Source of the DNA: an uncultured Ruminococcus sp.
GTDB lineage: Bacteria > Bacillota > Clostridia > Oscillospirales > CAG-272
NCBI GenBank assembly: GCA_902778205.1
Contig: CACYWX010000034.1
Span: forward strand, 1-14,208
Direction of reading: 5' to 3'
Length of the DNA stretch: 14,208 nt
Part shown: piece by piece, positions 14,183 to 14,208 of the stretch
How the letters are laid out: every line of letters begins with the position of its first letter
Position numbering within the stretch: position 1 is the stretch's first letter
Program-made: the position numbers and the translations under genes
The notes under the pieces: generated by a model
What the model saw: the letters and a program-made list of their open reading frames with translations, nothing else
What the model was told of the DNA's origin: nothing
Database searches by the model: none

Positions 14183-14208
14183 ACAACCGCGCATATGTAA
14201 ACATTTTT

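Noticed and set aside
12154..14194. Two minus-strand open frames of about 400 codons opposite holB and ricT
   Set aside because: The sense strand encodes two well-conserved proteins; the antisense translations show no domain and no good RBS.
1..14208. CRISPR array, tRNA, rRNA, transposase or phage genes
   Set aside because: No regularly spaced repeats, cloverleaf-like sequence, or recognisable mobile-element protein was seen on either strand.

Overview
The window looks like chromosomal DNA from a GC-rich member of the Firmicutes (Clostridia), probably a carbohydrate-degrading anaerobe. The evidence is the holB-ricT gene pair as in Bacillus/Clostridia, strong Shine-Dalgarno sequences (AAAGGAG, GGGAGG), promoters of the Gram-positive extended -10 type, and genes for plant or host glycan breakdown. 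Coding DNA is about 60% GC where I counted it. The exception is the first ~290 bases, at about 37-39%. I cannot name the species.

Layout. (1) 1-1844, minus strand: the first 614 codons of a single-polypeptide MmeI-like restriction-modification enzyme. Its base composition changes sharply just after the NPPF catalytic motif. (2) 1845-1994: back-to-back promoters. (3) 1995-7968, plus strand: a probable three-gene operon with a cytoplasmic GH95 alpha-L-fucosidase, a large membrane-anchored surface protein (possible DUF5722-like barrel), and a small three-helix membrane protein whose TTG start overlaps the previous stop. (4) 7982-9602, plus strand: a second operon with an SDR oxidoreductase and a parvulin-type peptidyl-prolyl isomerase lacking a signal peptide. 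(5) 9603-9883: a structured intergenic region between convergent genes. It holds a long three-tier hairpin between two hairpin-plus-tail repeats that share an 18-base tail. (6) 9884-12094, minus strand: a GH43 glycosidase, a small XRE regulator overlapping a five-helix membrane protein, and a small secreted protein. (7) 12136-14182, plus strand: the core genes holB (clamp-loader delta') and ricT (PSP1-domain Fe-S regulator). The last 26 bases hold nothing I can identify.

How it fits together: GH95 and GH43 point to use of fucosylated and arabinose/xylose-containing glycans. The fucosidase has no export signal, so it should act on imported oligosaccharides, but no transporter is in view. The XRE/membrane-protein pair has the form of a small regulatory module. 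holB-ricT is conserved housekeeping context.

Most notable non-coding signals: a 13-bp perfect inverted repeat that would bury the ribosome binding site and first start-codon base of the large surface protein; a hairpin upstream of the GH43 gene that contains that gene's own promoter; and the paired hairpin repeats at 9663-9862. I saw no CRISPR array, tRNA, rRNA, insertion sequence or prophage gene. No system here is demonstrably new.
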